Shown piece by piece: positions 11,760 through 25,203 of a DNA stretch of 64,000 nt. The position numbers and the translations under genes are program-made. Location: positions 3,946,278 to 4,010,277 of the forward strand of contig NW_008707617.1 of assembly GCF_000327385.1 (NCBI RefSeq), in the 5' to 3' direction. The notes beneath the pieces are model-generated. The model saw only the letters and a list, made by a program, of their open reading frames with translations, was not told where the DNA came from and did no database searches. Origin of the DNA: Lottia gigantea (lineage: Eukaryota > Mollusca > Gastropoda > Lottiidae). Positions within the stretch are counted from its first letter, which is position 1, and each line of letters starts with the position of its first letter.

Positions 11760-14700
11760 GATATATCAAATCAAATATAAAACATTAACTATATTACACG
11801 AATCGAATATTATAACAAAAATCCTTCCGAATGATATTAATAGGAAATAGTTTGAAATGTGATTCTCTATTAGTCATGGCTGTTTTGTTTGAAAGCTTCA
11901 AGTTAATCTAATAGAAGCAAAGTAAAATATAATGAGATAATAATTCATGGTGCGGGGCGATAAGCCACTAGGTGTCACCCTAAGTTTGACTAGTATATCC
12001 CTTGAGAAGCGCTTTACACGTCAATTTAAAGCCTAATTTATTAAATGCAAAGAATGCAAATCGTATTAAGAGCGGTATAATTTGTATAAAGATAGCAAAG
12101 AGTATTATTCAGTTAGTCTGAAACGTTAGACTGTTTGTAGTTGGAAATATCACGGGACATGAGCAGCGAGGTTTGGCCAGTCCCTTGTTAATTCCGATAA
12201 ACGAATCGAATCGTCTAACCCAATTTAGTCGACTAGCATTTCTCCAGTTTAATCTAATTGCAGACAACTACATCAAATCAAACAATCGCTAATTGAATTC
12301 TATGAACTTTGATATTCACTTGTGTAATGGAGGTTCTCCACAAACCAACCATCTTCCTCGCCTTTCAAGCCACTATTGTTAGAACGAAACGGCTATCATA
12401 GACACCACTTGGAAGATTTGTGCTCTAGAATGGATATCTATTAATAATTAAGGATACGAGGTAGGTGGCGCTTTCTTAATCACGTGATTTAGATTAATTT
12501 GGCCAGATATAGCTAGCCTTGCATTTTAAAATATGTTGTAATCTTTTTCAAAATGAAAATCAAATGACAGGATATGTCTGGACATCTTCTTGACCGAATC
12601 ATCTGTCTCTGTTCCAGCCTCTGATAGCTGGATAGATGTCGGCTGATGTTTAATAGGCCTTGTTAAATAGAGAATTTCCGCATCTCTGCAGGTGCGGGAG
12701 TTTTAGAACTACATGTATTAAGATACCTTGGATTTTCAAAACCCAGATAGATTTGGAAAGATGAATATTTTTGTAGTTCAGTCATACCATAATTTCTCCT
12801 TACATCATTTATTCCACGTTCCATAAAAGTTTTTTTAACGAAACTAATCTCGCATTGGCCATTTAAAACTGCCTTCTCAGCCGTAATTGAAAGGTTACAG
12901 AGTCACGTGATACTACTAAAACGAAAGTTGCGGTGATGCCCAACAATAATTTACAGTCATCGTAAAGGTAATTTAATATGATGTCAGAAAAAGGCATCTT
13001 CGTAGATGTGGAAAATGGGCCTGTACTCCGATTCTACTCCAGATAGCCATCAGAGGCTGGAATAGAAGCACACGTTTCGGACTATGTATTTTCAAGAGCA
13101 GCCATAAATCATCAGAACATAGTTTATAGTGCAAATCGAAACAAAATTAGCTAGGTTTTTATTTGATAGTCGAGGTTGGATTTCTCATATACTGATAACC
13201 CCCCAAGAAAGTAATTTTATATAATGACTTTAAGGGATTGTTAAGAGAACCAGGGACGCCTGACTGAAAATTGGAATGGTGCAAATCGATACTATCAGTG
13301 TCCTCGATACAAATTAAATGTTTAGAAATACTCTTTTCAATCCCTTTAAAGATAACTGTAGTACACAGTGTTGTCAAGTCATTAAAAAAGTTTTAATATA
13401 CCGTACCAATTAAGGTAAAATCACATCAAAAGTATGACAACTATAGAAAATTAAAAGGTCGCAAGATTTATCCTCACGAAAACAACTTATATGATGTGTC
13501 TTTTAGAAATTCTTAAGAGAACAAGCTAAAAAAAGGATGTTCAAATCTGGACTGCTGAATGTTCAAACCTAGACATCCAGTCACAATGTAACTGAAATCA
13601 GTGAATGTGTAAATGGCCCTTCAATATGAAAGAACAATTAGAAATTGTTTTATGAATTTTTCACGAGTAATCATATTATAGGCCGTATTTAATCATTATC
13701 TTCAAAAGATACGCCACTTCCCGCGAGAATTGCTACACATTGAAAATCTCACGAGACTTGGGCGAGAACAATAGATGATAGTGAACTATGGAATGAGGGC
13801 GTTAACTTCTCTTTTTCATCATTTTAATATAGTTTTCATATTTTTCATAAAATATGAGCAATTATATTATATTATCAGATAAAAGGTGAAGAAATTAATT
13901 TTTGCTACATCGTGAAATTGGTTTCAATTCATTATTTATTAAATCAGATAACACTCGAACATCCAGACAGTTGATATTCAATGCAAATGAAAATTTTATT
14001 ATTTTATAATTAAGATTATCTTAGAACTCATCACAGTATTGAACTTTCAAACTTGAAGAGTGATTAACGTTTCTGATTAAAGAGATTATGTCACGGGTCA
14101 ACAGTAAATCAAGAATGTAGAGAATATTAAAAGTTTAAATAATTAAAACTAAATCTTTTCACAACCGTTCAAGTAAAATAAGAGACAACAAAGATAAGCT
14201 TTTGATAGCAATTATCTCCCTTTAGTGAAATTAATACCATTTCAATATTTAATGTATTTTACAAAGTTTTATTTGAACAAACTAGATATGTTTTTTTTAG
14301 CTTTGATATGATATTACATTTTATTTTCTATTCATTAATTCATCAATTTTGAATGATGTCTATCTAACTTTCTAATGAGATGTGGTTGGGAGTTCAATCG
14401 GTTTGGTTCATAGTTTCTTTCTAATGAGGTAAAAAGGCTACAGTCCTTGGCAGTTCGATACCAGTTGTTCTACCAACAGATTGATGTTTTTTTATAACAA
14501 AAAAAAAAATACGATGTTCGAGCCTCCTGCCATTTTGTGCCCCTCAATTAAAACCCCACTTCATTTCTAAGAAATTCAAAATATTAAACTGTGTTTCAAA
14601 AATCAAACGTGTGTCAAATCAAATCAAACGTAGGTTGACGTCAAAGGAGAAACGGGGTTCAATATTGGTGTGCCACCTGAAGAGTGAGATGGCGAATTTA

Positions 14701-16540
14701 TTGCAATGATTCGTGCCCCTACAGAGTTGAAGTGGCTGTGTTAGCTCACAAGAATAGTAATTTGATGTAATAATATAGAACTGTATGTTGAAAATACAAG
14801 ATTTCAAGTTTCTTTTGTTTCTCCTTGATTTTTTTCAAATGATATTCCAATCTATATCCTATACACTCTCAAGCTAATAATAAGATATTGAAAGGTTTCA
14901 AACCAAATATCTGCAAATCAAACTTTCCAAAACTAAGCACTTTCGGCTTTTTTATGAGATAAAGATGATTTGATTTTAACGCCCGGTGGAACAGTGCCTT
15001 CGATATCAGCTTTCTATTATATAATAGGGTTGGATAGGCATCTAGAGAAAAAAAACCTATACTGGACCTATCATAGAAATTTGTCTGTACTTTAAATAAA
15101 CATTGCAGCGTATTCCAAATGCATTATTCAAATACCGGCCCCATGCGTCTTGTTAATCAAATTTTTATCATTCCTAATCGAATAATCCCGGTAGGAAACA
15201 CTGCGGTCGATTTTCTTTCTGACAATTTCCAACCAAGTCGCTGCTGGTCTCTGTCAAACTATAAATTTATTTATAGCAGTGAAATTAGAAGTATAATTGT
15301 GATTTCCTAGAAACAATTGTCAAACTACGACCACATGCTGGTTATTTCTTAATTTCGACTTTCAATTTTAGTATAAGATAATTTTACACCATGTTGAATC
15401 ATATCGGACGTCTCACAAACAGGTAGGTATATAAGTTTCATCTCAAGTAACGTGTCAGAACTCCATTGAATTTCGAAGATTCCATTTAGTGTATTATTCT
15501 GGAAATAACATGAATACAAAATTAGATAAGTCACATACCAGTAAAAAGGGTACTGATAAATGTAAGGAAAACATCCTTGCCCTAGGGGTGTTGGCGATCT
15601 TTTACTCTTTAGTTGTTTTTGCTTCCCACCAAAATTAAGTGATTGCAATAATGTTCAGGCTGGCTTGGGTTGATATTTCAAGCCTTGGATACAAAGTCCT
15701 ATTGGTGGATTAAATATTTTGCAGCAATACGTTGGTACATTCTTCTATAAAGATGACATTTCTCATTTCTAAGGGATTTTATTCACTGAGCCTCGAGAAT
15801 ACTATGGTTTTAAAAGTTTGTATATGTGTTTAAACCGCATAGGCCTGAAAAATAAAAGTTTATCATTTAATATCACCTACATTACATTACTCATAGCTTC
15901 AAACATTCTAGACAGACCTAAATATCATCCACCTTCCTTTGTTTATTTCCTCACTCAACACTAGAACCCGTCGTTAATTCAATATAACGATAAATGTTCA
16001 AATTAAATTACGCTTGATGTAGCCCCCATTACAGATATGAAGCAAATATGACAGATAAATTATTAATCGTAGATCTAACAAATAATCTAATAATTTTGAT
16101 AAAGTGCAGAAACACTGCGCCACTTTGCTTCACTTGATTGGCCTAATTCAATTTGCTGCGAGTCTTGATTTTGGCCTCATACTGACGTGATGGGATATGA
16201 CGTTAAGGGTTTCAGAGATAAAGTCAGTTAATTCGAATAGAAGCTAGAAAAAACAATAATTATTTCTAGACGGACTCTTCTTTTATCTTTTCTCGTCTTA
16301 TTAGTGTGTTATATTCTTTCTCTATCAAGAAAACAGATTTCTTTTGTGTATGTGAAAATCAGTATAGGCCTAACAACTCTCTGTATGTAATAGACGCAAT
16401 TTTTTTGTGAAGATATGCTTGTTATTGAGATCATTGTGTAGAGGCTTCTGCTGAACGCTCGCCGAATGTAGGCGCTATTCAATTTGCATCAACACGAAGC
16501 CATTGGGAACATTCTGAACCATGTTTGTGGACCACTTGCC
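11760..16540. other. Gene-poor intergenic stretch
   Basis: AT-rich. A weak inverted pair (CCAGCCTCTGAT at about 12613 and its complement at about 13053) may mark a decayed MITE of about 450 bp. A minus-strand segment near 15375-15500 looks exon-like: a TTATTTCCAG acceptor, about 37 open codons, then a GTGTAA donor-like site. No protein family was recognised. Confidence 0.4.
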
Positions 16541-16550
16541 TATGCAAGGC

Positions 16551-16625
16551 AGTGGTTCTCACACTTTTTCAGTCCTCAACCCCGAAGCATTCATTTACAA
16601 CCCCACCCCCTAAAATAAATTCGCA
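16551..16625 (+). mobile_element. Possible hAT-type transposon end
   Basis: CAGTGGTTCTCACACTTTTT resembles the common hAT terminus CAGTGGTTCTCAAAC. The expected inverted end was not found downstream, so only one terminus can be suggested. The overlapping opposite-strand frames at 16644-16868 are slightly GC-richer but carry no known domain. Confidence 0.35.
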
Positions 16626-17657
16626 TTCAAGGCATTATAAAATGTGTTATTTTTCATTCGAAATAATAATAATACTTTCCGGTTTCCCAACCTGACTGGG
16701 TTGGCTCAATGGTTGTGGCCGTCCATCGCACCAGAAATCCTGAAACCAAAAAATGAATTCTTCTCCTTCAACAGTTGGCCACATCCCTTCGTCCCAGTCC
16801 CACACCCTAGGGAGTGTAAACACCCTGTGACGGGATCCAGGGATGTAAAGTAACATAACAATATACAATTTTGTTACAAAAAAAATAAAATTACCTTTTT
16901 TTAGCCCACCTTTAAATCAAATTAAAATCATTTCTGAATCCCTGTCATAACGGATTGTTGTTTTGGATGATAAGGTAAAACTAATTACTAAAGATTACAC
17001 CGAGTACCATTGAAGATTATTCCACTATTGTTTGACTTTTACTTGTTGATCATTTAATTTCATGATGGCTTTTGAAAAAGAGGGATTAGTAAAATGTTCA
17101 TGATGAAATTTATTCAAGCATCAATTACCCCATTATAGCGATATTAGCGTAAATACTGCCAATGTTTAGAGACATGATTCAACTCAGCTAATTTCGTATT
17201 CCCAGGGGCAGATAATCCTATTTTTGTTGTCCTTTGAGATAATTAAACTAGGTGTACATTATTAAGAAGGATTAACAATTATAATAATAAAAATATTAAT
17301 ATAACTTATTATTCTCATGTATTTAAACCTCAAATCAAAGAGCTCTCCATATATACCTTCATGATTTTCCAAATATTTGGTTATATCGTCTGACATTGCT
17401 CAATGTCAATTTGTAAATATCATTTGTGCATTTTGTCACCAATCGGCTGTCCTATAAATGTGTTATTTCCGACTTTGCATCGTTTTGCATAATTTATGAC
17501 TTAGCTTGAAGGAGTTGAAGTACAGAGATATCAGTTCTGTTTTCAAATCAATGATGTGTCGTTAAGTTGGGCATAATTTTCGTACAAATGTGCATAGAAA
17601 CTCTCAGATTTTTACCGTTATAATGTTTCTTCCTTAAGTGGCATTTAGTTATTGAGG

Positions 17658-17766
17658 TATGAACACAATTTTATGGATAACAATTACTTTAATAAATAAC
17701 TTGCGGCGTTTCGACGATGATACTTCGTCCTTATCAAACAATGATATCCATAAAATTGTGTTCATA
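17658..17766. repeat. Hairpin with 22-bp perfect arms
   Basis: Perfect inverted arms at 17658-17679 and 17745-17766 (TATGAACACAATTTTATGG and complement). On the minus strand the 65-base interior reads TTGATAAGGACGA, a seven-base loop, then TCGTCGAAAC. That resembles a hammerhead-type core (stem II plus GAAA) with changes in the CUGAUGA box. Confidence 0.55.
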
Positions 17767-17769
17767 TAC

Positions 17770-20000
17770 TTTATAATGTTTATATTCATTTTATCTTATT
17801 CTAAAAAGAAATTGCAAGGAGGTAGATTTAAGCAACATGCTTACTCTTAGGCCCGCGTCTATACAATGATAATAATTATGTAAATATGTTATGTTCAATA
17901 GGTGTTTAGCTGTTACAAATAATTGATGGCGCCTAAGCATTGAAACCTTTTTTTCCGGTCATATAAAAGTCATCGTAATTCACAAGGACATGTTTATTTC
18001 CAATTTTGAAAAACAAGTGTTTGTAGTTTTAATGAATGGAAAATTCGTGAGGATAGAATCTGGACTACTATATTCAATAACTGTCAGCTGTTATGAATCA
18101 GGATTACAATAGTCATTGTATTCACATATCTAAATATATAATTGACTATTATGAACACATGATAATCCATTAATTCTTTACGAAACAAAATTTAAAATCT
18201 TGAAAAAAATAAGATTTCAAGTTCAAGTTTAATGCTATCTTAATTCACAATACGATTAAAGCTGCGACAGATTAAAAATGAAGGCGTTAGTGCGTGTATT
18301 GAGTATCAACAGTCTAAAATAGTTATTTAGTAAATGCGTTACTTTATATTTACTGTGTTTTTATTGAGTCCAACTGTCCATCTAAGATTATCACCGAAAG
18401 TAAATTACTGGATGGTACGTTGTAAAGATATCATTTCAAAACTGAAAACGTCTGAACTCTAGTCAGAGTTCGCGCTTTATCTTCCACACCACAAATTATG
18501 ATATGCTTACTATTAGGTCCGCGTTGGATTCAAATACCATAATGGTTTACAATAGTACTAAAGCGGTGGTTTTCAATTTTACTATTTCATAATTGTTCAC
18601 TGCATTTTTTTTCAAGTGCAGAATATAGCTTGACTGGCTTAAATTATAATTGTCCAAAAACTATCATGCTTAGGTATTGCACTGTGGAAAAAAACAGATA
18701 ATATTCAGCTCATTCTTTTATATCTCTCACATTGCCCCCTTCTCGGAAGCAAAGTTTATTCCTCTACGGTCCAATCAACACCTTGCAAATTTTTTTTAAT
18801 ATAGATTTTCAGTGAAAAGAAAATGGATAAATTATTAATTATTTTAAAAATGAAACGCCTGGGATCTTTGCTCTTATTAAAATAAGATTGGGGGAAATTA
18901 GCTTCTATTTGCAGTCTGTGACGAGATCTTAAATCGTTTACAAGACCCAGGTCGATCGTTAAGACGATTAACTGATATTAATCCGCCTTATAAACTTTGT
19001 CATCAATTACCGCGGATGAATATTACTTGTGCATAATTTATAATTTAGCCAAGCCTTGGATCCTCTTGAAGATGTCCCTAACAGTAGGGATTAAAGGTCA
19101 GTGAACTAATTTCAAATCGGTACACGCCTTTTACTTGGCGAAATGTGTATGATCCTCTATATAAATATGAAAAAAAAAATCAACACACCGCTATGTTTCT
19201 AATAGTTTATATTGGACAATGTGCAACATCAACAGACTTTATTAAATTTAACCAAGACGCTGACTGCTATATTATTAGCCAATGCCACTTCCAATGTTTG
19301 AGACTGAAGTTTCACAATAAAAAGTTTCAACATCAGGAGTTTAGCATGTAGCGGTTACAATTAACGCTTAAAGATAATACAACTCTCGAAAAATTACCAT
19401 AGCATGAAAAAAATCAACGGCTGCTATTTAGAAACATTTGCAAGACTGTAGCAAGACATGCAGTGATCACAGAACAAAAATATGAAACAACTGTTGTCCG
19501 CCATCTCGAAAATCTTTTGTGAAGAAAAAAAAGTTGGAAAGGTTACTTACCAAATGAGTTACCGTATTCGTTTCATGTTTTTAATTTGGTAGTTACCTTG
19601 TAGCGTTTTATTACCCTTGCCGGCCTGAATATTTGTTTATCATGACAAATCACAGACCATCAAATTGTCGTCAACATCTTTAAAACGACTTGGCTGAGTC
19701 TGTACTGATCGCTTTAGTAGAAATCATGGTGGGATGAGACGGGCTCATTGTTTGGTACGAGTCGAGGTATTACAAGTAACAGATAACCAAGTAGAACCCA
19801 AGTGGCAATTTACTTTATTTTCTCATTGTCTAATCGTCTTATTCTATAAATTATCGTTTTATTAACATGGAACTGTCAGACTGAGAGACTTCAAGGAGAA
19901 GAAATAAGCGGATTTTGTCTGACGATTAGATTGATCGTTCACTAGTTCAGGTGAATATGTTGAGACGAAGACAAGAGAGTACAAGACTGAAATAATACAA
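17770..20000. other. Intergenic, no gene seen
   Basis: AT-rich DNA with only short frames. No repeat pair or exon was recognised. Confidence 0.4.
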
Positions 20001-20003
20001 TGC

Positions 20004-20445
20004 TTAAATAATAATAAAAAAAAGACATAATGCAATTGAGAGAGTTAATGGAATGATGTACAGGTAAAATACATATATTTTTGTATTCTTAAAAAAAGTA
20101 ACCAAGCGTTTAGTGAAAATATTTGGAAATTGATCTTGAATTTCCTTGTAATATCGTTTGACAATCAGAGAAGCATTTGGAAGTGGAATTATAGGTTGCA
20201 ACAAAGGGTATATTTGCAATTGGTCGATCTACAAACTCTTTTTCTGCAATGGCTTAATTTTTGGTTTAACAGTAGGTAATAAGGGAACTTTTTTAATTGG
20301 CAAGACAAGAATATCTTCAATAGAATGATTGGGTAGGTTGAAATGATTCGCAATTGGTCTATCTTTCTTATGCAGTATATCGAAACGATGGTCGCTACGC
20401 ATTTTGGGTTTCACCAACATATTGAACATCGCATTGTTTTTTTAC
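20004..20445 (-). mobile_element. Penelope-like retroelement fossil (GIY-YIG part)
   Basis: On the minus strand, the words VQYVGET and KKDRPIANHFNLPNHS match the GIY-YIG endonuclease end of Penelope-like elements. Further along (20004-20220), NIFTKRLVTF and a preceding RYYKEIQ resemble the stretch between reverse transcriptase and endonuclease in the same family. That stretch normally comes before the endonuclease, so the order here is rearranged. It is a broken, short, old fragment. The family call rests on motif recognition only. Confidence 0.6.
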
Positions 20446-20449
20446 AGGA

Positions 20450-23400
20450 ACTTGGGTAAATTACATTTTTATCTAAACAAGAATGAACGTCTGACATCTC
20501 AAATATTTTCTCCGCTTTTCTTATTTTTAAAAGAAGAACGTACATATTCGCAGTTACGACAGCAGAAAAATGCATAAATAAATCTGTACATACATGTATT
20601 ATGAATCTTTTACTTATCGTACACAGTCATCAGAAAGGAAAATAGACCGTTCCGCGCTGGACCTTATAAATAAATATGTGGCAACATGCTCATAAGGAAA
20701 TGGCACACGTGCGGGAAAAGTCCGTGCGCTATGCCACTGCTCATAATTACGATGTTGACCGTGAAAGGTACTTGTTGTAGTTGGTAGACCCTGAATCAAG
20801 AACTCGCGATTCTTTATTTTCTCAACTGTCCGTACGAGAATATCAATGTGCTGATGCACCACAAATGGCGCGCCAGTCGAGAACCCCTTGGATAAACTAT
20901 GTGTTATCTTAAACTGCTTTCACAGCGATCCTGAAGAAGGTTTTATCTTAGATATTTCTGAAATGCTTTTTTAAGATAAGATTTACCTTTAAAAATAATA
21001 CAATATGATATTCGATTCCTGTGCTCCTGCTTTTAAATGCCACGCAAATAGAATTATGAAGTTTATACCGCATGGAATTTTCTGAAAAAATGAGACACAT
21101 GGATTCACTTTAAGTGCTAGTTAGCATAAATAAATTATCATTTTATACACAATAGCATTAAGATAATACAGTCATGTAGTGACTTGTCTGATATTCTGTA
21201 AAAATATGATACAACAGAGCTCTAAAAGACCTCTCATCTGACCTTTAACCTCACCCAATTAACACACAATATTTTGAGATCACAACAGATTGATTGCTAA
21301 TAATTTCTCTTCAGTTTGTCAGGTCTTTAGTTTAATGTTATTGAGCGCTCATTGGTTCCTGAAATACAGCAAATCACGAGCGGATGGAGGCAGTCCTGAT
21401 AGTAGTCTTGATTATCTAGACATATCGGCAAGCAGTGTTGGACAATGTTAGTAGACTCGTTTATCTGGTGATACATTTAGAATCAGTAAAACAATCTGTC
21501 AGTTAAATTATGTTTATTAATGAATAAGTGTTAGGAAATGAGTATTTAGTAAGGTGTTATTCTCAGTATTAATGTATATTATAATAAAAGCAGTGATACA
21601 GACCATAAACAGTTGATTCCTGATTATTGTACAAATAAATTCCGAACAGACAGGATTCTTACATTGTGTTAGCAGCTTTCATACATATTGTCAGCTTTGA
21701 AGAAATTTCTCACAATATTTTGTATAGAAAGGTAAGAGGTCATCTTCACTTTGTATATTTGCAAGATATTACTTTTTTCGCATTTTCGCCAAACTGAGTG
21801 GTGGTTTTATCTGGGTTGAATATACAGTTATTGACAAATTGGATATATTTTTCAATGTATTACCAAACCCATGAAATTCGCATCATAGAAGATACATTAT
21901 TTGTTATTTTTAAATTCTTTACTGTTGATGATCATATACATAACTCATAAGTCATGTGAGTACCAAACATCATAATGCTTTATTGCCCTTGAAGTACTTG
22001 TCGGTCTCCGGTGGTTTTTGCGAACACGAACACCTAAATGGTTAGGTCTGAGATTGTGCTTAAATTTGCCATAATTGCGATTGGGCTTGTCAACTTGACA
22101 ATCCATTCGGATAGTCTTTATCTATGAAATGTATTCTTACTCCATTACAATACAGGGATGGCTTCATTATCATTCACCTTCTTAGTCGCTTTAAACTCTC
22201 AGTCCTAGTCTGGGTTTGAGCCTCAATAAATGAAAAGGTTACTGGAGAATTCACATGGGCGATACTACTAATATTTTTTTAAAAATGTTCAGAATACAGA
22301 CTGTATTTCAAGAAATTATACCACTATATTCATCATTATTAATGGGCACAAGTGGGCGTTATTGCACAAAATAAAGCACCTTTATCATAGGGATGGGTCT
22401 CCATTCAATACAAAAAAAAATGGAAAAAAAATGAAGAACAAAAAATTGAAATCCACGGTAAACAAGCAGTAAATGGAATTTTTTTAAATTATATTTAAAA
22501 CCCTGTTTCACAACCAAGTTATTACTACGCCATATAAAAGAATGACAGAAACTGATTCATTTCATTTCATTTATTCATTTCAGGACATAGCTTCCAACAT
22601 AATTAGCTGAATTAAATAACTGACATATTATTTTTATATAAATGTGATTTGAATTAATTGAGCTTAATAAATATGTAAATACAATTTGCACAATGCTATC
22701 AATTTGAATGAAACCACGCTGTTGAACTCTACAAAATTGAAAAATCTTGAAATTTTGAAACTTGGTAACATGTGTTTATAAAATGTGTTTCAATTTATTA
22801 AGGTGTAAAGTCATTAAAAGATAATGTAAAATAATATGAAATTCTGGGTATCAATTGACAATGTTCATACAGACTTAAACCTGAATTTCTGATTATGATG
22901 AGATCTGATCAGTTTGTGCCTTTTGAAATTCTAATCCCTGCATAATATATTGTTAAATTAAATTATATTTCTAAAAAAAATATTTAAATAATGAATTTGA
23001 ATACTGTTTTTTTCTTTTGCATGCAATATTGATATCATTGTTAACGAAAAAAATAAATAAATGGAATAGAAGTAACATCTGTTAATTGAAAGCAGTAGTA
23101 CGTTTCACACCGTATTTGAATATTAATTTCAATATGTGTAAATCAATTAAAGGATAATGATGATAATGATATTAAAGACAGATATACAAGGTGTCTAATA
23201 TATTAATATAACACTATATTATTCCAAAATATTACTATTAATTTTGATAATTGTTTATAATTTGATTGTAACAGCAGTCAGGATTACATACGATTTTAGT
23301 CGGTCAATCTCAATTTATATATAATTACAATTTCTAATAATATTCATATCTATATTCTGGAGAAAGTTCTTATTCTTTTTCCATTTGAGCTACAAGTGCC

Positions 23401-25188
23401 ATAAATTATACCATTGGCTTTATTATCAATGTCTATACATTTTATGTTCCTACACCAGAACCGATAGCATCCCATTGGGCCCTTTTCTATGGCTTCTTAA
23501 AGGTAGAATATATATTTTTGGTGTCACATAGGCCAACAATGGCCGGGAATCTTACCTTATATTTACTTTGTTTTATATTTATTAATATGATTAGTGACAA
23601 AATCAATAAACTAAATTATTATTATTATTATCATTATTTTTGGTATCCGACATTCTCAGACCATTGTCAAGATTATGTTGAAATTGCACCCTGCAAATTC
23701 CTTGACCATTATGAAGATGGTCCAACGGGTGTGTAATGAAAATGTCATAGCACTTTCAATTCTGACATGATTTAACTGAGGTTACTATGGGTTCTAGCTC
23801 TATATATGGAAAATATATCTTAACAGTCCTGTGATATTTGCTAACCGATTATTTTTTTATCAACCAATCGATACCAGTTTCCAGGGTTTAAGCAATTTCT
23901 TCAAAAGGTTTGCAGGGTGGTTATCTGCATTCAACAATGGCACCACATCAATCGTTTAATGGAGAACCGCAAAATCAAGTTTTCTTGTCCCCACTAATAA
24001 AATTCCAAGAGCAAGTCTTGTTTGAAGGGAAATTCCACTTAATTAGCCTAATCACATGCAAATGACTCAATGATGATCTGATCGATTACTGGTGTAAACG
24101 AGTCTATCCAATTCCAGTGAAAGACTCTATTATCCAGTAGACAAACTAAGTTGATGTCGTTTCCTTGATTTCCTATAGTGTCATCAAACCTCAATTACAC
24201 CATACAAGACAAGAATTATTCGACTAGTGGTTTTCATAAAGGCCTCTTCACACCTCTCCAATTAACACCAATAATTGTGTTCGACTTGTGATTCGCGCTA
24301 TACAATGTTAGACCTAATGGTCGTCAAATTCAATTAACTACTGATTTCCCGCGTTTATCAAATTTGTTTTATCAAGCGGAAATAGAGAGCAGACGTTAAC
24401 ACTATAGCATTATGGGTAATGTGTGGAAACGTCAGTAATGACGAGATTAACGCGTGAAATTAAAGTGTGTCCTTATTAAATATTAAATATTTGATATTAT
24501 TGCTGGATAAATGTTCTCTTATCCACATTAGTAAAGTCATCAACTCGAAATAAAATAATTAATAAATCACGAAGCGAGAAAAAAGATGAAAAGGCTTGAC
24601 TGATTCTGGGTGATAAAGCGTCTCTGTTGAAAGCGACCTTCAGTTCTATTTCTATAGATTTCTCATTGTTCTAATCGACACAGATATCTGTTAAGTCAAT
24701 TAGTGTATAAATTTTGATTTAATCAAATATAAAATAATAACCCAGATTATTTCTGCAATTTATTTTCGCACAATCCAATGTTGTTTTTTTTTAAAAAAAA
24801 GGATTTTAACTGTTCAAAGACAAAGTAAGATTAAAGGAGGCTTGCTCTGAATGTCAGATGAATTTTTAACAGTTGATAGTCAATGCATAGGATTTCCTAC
24901 AATATCTACTTTTGAGTTTACTGTCAATTATTGAGACCAGCTTATTAGTTTATAGTCTATGACAGGCTACGAAACTAGTATAGAATGTCGTTCCGTATTT
25001 GTATCGTATGATATCCTTAACTTTGCAATTGAAAAGGTAGGCAGCAGGCTACCTAAGAGTAAGTTTGTGATATTTCATACCTCTTGAAAAAAAGAAGTTA
25101 TACTTAGTTTTTCATCGAATATTTTGTGAATAATGTAAGCATTGTCTTTGTGATTTATAATCGAATTTTATTATTGATTATTTTCCAG
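20450..25188. other. Gene-poor stretch upstream of DRGX
   Basis: Mostly AT-rich noncoding DNA, the probable location of DRGX promoter, 5' exon(s) and enhancers, none of which can be pinned down by eye. The minus-strand frame 20614-20862 (82 codons) is more GC-balanced than its surroundings but matches no family I know. A CATTTCATTT-type pentamer run sits at 22555-22590. Confidence 0.4.
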
Positions 25189-25203
25189 GTGAATAATCTG
25201 AAG

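Noticed and set aside
12609-13065. Possible 450-bp MITE with CCAGCCTCTGAT ends
   Set aside because: Arms match for only about 20 bases with gaps and no target duplication; too weak to list as an element.
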